Below are positions 61,606-64,000 of a DNA stretch of 64,000 nt, in pieces. The DNA is from Coriaria nepalensis. Its lineage: Eukaryota > Streptophyta > Magnoliopsida > Cucurbitales > Coriariaceae. A program made the translations under genes and the position numbers. The first letter of the stretch is position 1, and each line of letters begins with the position of its first letter. Below the pieces are notes generated by a model, which worked only from the letters and a program-made list of their open reading frames with translations, had not been told where the DNA came from and made no database searches. The stretch spans positions 1,867,501 through 1,931,500 of the forward strand of contig CP114497.1 of the NCBI GenBank assembly GCA_027186245.1, in the 5' to 3' direction.

Positions 61606-63504
61606 CTGAGCAACCAGGGACAAAGAAAACATCATTGATTATGCCGTTTCCAAAGCCCACCTCCACCTGACTAACATAGATTTATTTAGCAAGTGGTCCA
61701 TAGGTCTTAGACCCGTGTCAATGATAATAATATATAAACATGGGTCTTGATTTTTGAATGAGAGATGAGGGGGGAAGAGAGTGAGGATTATTCACAAACA
61801 CTATTTAAGTACAAAGTGTAAAAGAGCAAAGACACAATGTAATGTACCATACCTGAGTGGAGCCTTTAACTTCAAATTTCAAATCAGGGTGCGATGCATG
61901 TAATTCATATTTTCCTGAATAAAGAACGAAAGTTAAAATATAAAATCAACTAAAAACTCGAGTACCTTCTCAAAAGGAAGATGATTAGTAAGCAGAACGA
62001 CTAGAAAAATCAATGCCGGCCCACGAAATAAAGCCTGTTTGGTGCGGGGATCTGGTTGCCACATAGACTTTTTGGCAGAAATAAATAGGTATTTGTTGAA
62101 CCACTCGGGGTATTCTGAGACTCACAACTGCACCAACTACCCATACTATTCACAGAATTTGAGTTTTTATTTCACAGAAAAACAAGTATAGGACTGAAAG
62201 CACCGGTAATGAGCTTAGAAGATGATGATGATGATGAGACAAACAGGTATAGGATTGAAAACTTAAGAGTCTGATGATGTTTGACAGTAGGTTGATTTAT
62301 TTTTTGTTTATAAGATTGATGTGGGAACTTTCATACCTGGAATAACAGTCGTAAACAAGTAACTCCCATCAGTGGAGGTTACAGCAGAAGACACGATATT
62401 GCCAGCAGGAGACAACAGCTTCAATATTTACATTTGCAGGACCACCACTTTCTCTTGAACAGCTCTCTCCTCCAACAGCTCCTACAACCCTACCTGATAA
62501 GGAGAACCTACAATGCATGAATTTTGATAAGGTAAGAGTTTCATAAAAGCTGATATATTACTTCTCTAGTCTTGCTTGTCAATACTAGAATATCCAGTAT
62601 AGTAAATATCTAAAGCTAAACTATGTCGGCTACCAACTCCAACTAAATCTCACAGGTATAATCTGCTGTGAATCCAATTTTCAGGGTATAGGGAGGTTAA
62701 TGTCCCAAGCGACTGAGCTCTTCGTCCTGCATGCATTTCTCTGCTGTAGGCATTAAACCATACAGCACAAACCACATTAGAACTGGAGAAGTACCTTGTC
62801 ATACACTGGAATAAAGTAGTTGCCATTAGGAGCACACTGAGTACTGTCCTTTACTAGCCCATCCACTGTGCGAAGCTCAACCTACATTAATCACAGAAGT
62901 AAACTTTTTTGTTGGTTAATCATAACTTTGGGAGGTAGGAGGTATTTCACTTTCATACAAAAGTAAACTTAGATAGTTGTACGGGAAAATCAAAGAGAAA
63001 TTTAGAAGACACAAAATCACTTGCAACAAATGACTAGTGATTATATCGAATTTTCTAATCTACAGAGCTTCAACATTAACCACACACATACCGTTATATG
63101 AGAGTAATACAATTTCGCATCAGGCGGCTTTCTTAACTTGATCAAAGACGAGCTTGCCTACAACAGAGATTCATAATCAGATAATTGAAAAACGACGAAC
63201 GAACTGATTATCACTTCCGCAAATATACCGCCAATACTCCACTTCACAGTTCGCACATTGCAATTGAGACACCTCAAAAAAAATCCAGATCCCTGGCTTA
63301 TAGATCCAATCTCTCCACAGGCTCTATGCTCGATATTAAATACTCCTCGAATTTCCTAGCAACCAAACGGGAAGAACGGACAAATCTAAGGAGCATATTA
63401 CTTACTTCCACGAATCCACCGCAGCCATGGATTGAATCAGCGGAAGCAGCAGAAATCAAATAGATTAAAATCGCGAAGCAGAGCAGAGTTCTCCTGACAC
63501 CCAT
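61606..63504 (-). pseudogene. NOMO (nodal modulator)-like, N-terminal part, pseudogene
   Basis: Exons on the minus strand are 63504-63406 (signal peptide plus SADSIHGCGGFVE), 63157-63092 (ASSSLIKLRKPP), 62881-62795 (VELRTVDGLVKDSTQCAPNG, YFIPVYDK), 62507-62337 (FSLSGRVVGAVGGESCSRES), 61914-61853 (KYELHASHPDLKFEVKGSTQ) and 61666-61606 (VEVGFGNGIINDVFFVPGCS). These match the start of plant NOMO, a large ER-membrane protein with repeated beta-sandwich domains (over 1,000 residues). The exon expected between 62795 and 62507 is missing, the 62507 exon has an extra A (ATTGAAGCTG) that breaks its frame, and everything after 61606 is lost. The surviving exons show good splice sites, so the copy decayed from an intron-containing gene. 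Confidence 0.85.
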
Positions 63505-64000
63505 TGCTACTGAGCTTAAAGAATCGGAGCTCAGCTAATCTGTTCCGGTGATAATCAGATCATGAGATTTATAGCTAAAATTGACACCTCTCTCACTCTG
63601 AAACTGAGAGCTCTATCGCGCTCTGATTCGTTTGGTTTCTCAGCCGCGAGGGTTTATGGTTTAAGGTTTAAACGCTGGCCACCGCCCTGTGCGCGCTGCT
63701 CCGTGCAGTGTCGCGCTGCTAATTTGACGTGTTAAACGCTGTCGTATCGTCTGCAAATTAGAGTTAATTAAACCAACTAATTGGGCCATCAGGAACGAAA
63801 TTATAATAATTGGATTGGGCTGCTATGAATGAATCTTAAGCTGGGACAAGTCCGCATTTGGACGTAGCCCAGCCCAGATTCTGTCCTTAATAAAATAAAA
63901 TAAAATAAAATATTTTTAAAAAAAAAGTACAAAAAAAAAATGAAAAAAAAATTGAAAGGAAGAAACAACCGCACAAACTGGTGCTGAACCTTCTGTTCTA
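63505..64000. other. Upstream region of NOMO relic, end of window
   Basis: It has TGGGCC at 63782-63787 plus several GGGCT/AGCCC half motifs (63815-63875), a pattern of housekeeping promoters, and a TAAAA repeat followed by A-runs (63891-63950). No coding region is seen. Confidence 0.45.

Overview
This window is nuclear DNA from a flowering plant, almost certainly a eudicot. The evidence is compact genes with many short GT-AG introns, AT-rich intergenic DNA full of microsatellites and small transposon remnants, and plant-only families: NIMIN, group IIc WRKY, gibberellin 2-oxidase, chloroplast PII, land-plant GPAT, GUN1, and DUF724/Agenet. The species cannot be named from the sequence alone.

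Layout, left to right. 0.04-0.8 kb: 3' end of a SHAGGY/GSK3-like kinase (+). 5.4-7.2 kb: polygalacturonase (+). 8.6-8.95 and 12.07-12.48 kb: two single-exon NIMIN-type NPR1-interactor genes (+), separated by a duplicated non-coding segment, each with clustered TGACG motifs upstream. 14.5-15.9 kb: plastid PII signalling protein (+). 16.1-17.1 kb: galactinol synthase pseudogene (-). 18.4-18.9 kb: pectinesterase 3' pseudogene fragment (+). 19.3-20.5 kb: gibberellin 2-oxidase (-). 22.4-24.2 kb: C-terminal half of SWC4/DMAP1, probably a pseudogene (+). 24.8-25.8 kb: plastid NFU scaffold (-), divergent from a DUF724/Agenet gene at 26.25-29.3 kb (+). 30.0-33.25 kb: DEAH helicase of the PRP43/DHX15 type (-). 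34.9-36.8 kb: glycerol-3-phosphate acyltransferase (-). 40.4-41.2 kb: unknown tail-anchored-looking protein (-). 43.4-44.8 kb: small element with long terminal repeats. 45.0-46.5 kb: WRKY23-like factor (-). 52.1-52.4 kb: UPBEAT1-like atypical bHLH with a poly-Asp tail (-). 54.2-56.7 kb: stachyose synthase pseudogene (-). 57.4-60.5 kb: GUN1 PPR-SMR protein (-). 61.6-63.5 kb: NOMO-like pseudogene (-).

The genes do not form an operon-like unit. The main theme is decay: five partial genes (GolS, pectinesterase, SWC4, stachyose synthase, NOMO) keep intron positions but carry frameshifts, stops or missing exons. That pattern fits fractionation of duplicated genomic DNA, not retrocopying. Two of the five (galactinol synthase and stachyose synthase) belong to the raffinose-family oligosaccharide pathway. 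I saw no clear candidate for a wholly new biological system. The most distinctive signals are the NIMIN pair with its as-1-like promoter clusters, the paired RFO pseudogenes, the microsatellite-encoded Asp tail, and several undescribed-looking short inverted-repeat and terminal-repeat elements.
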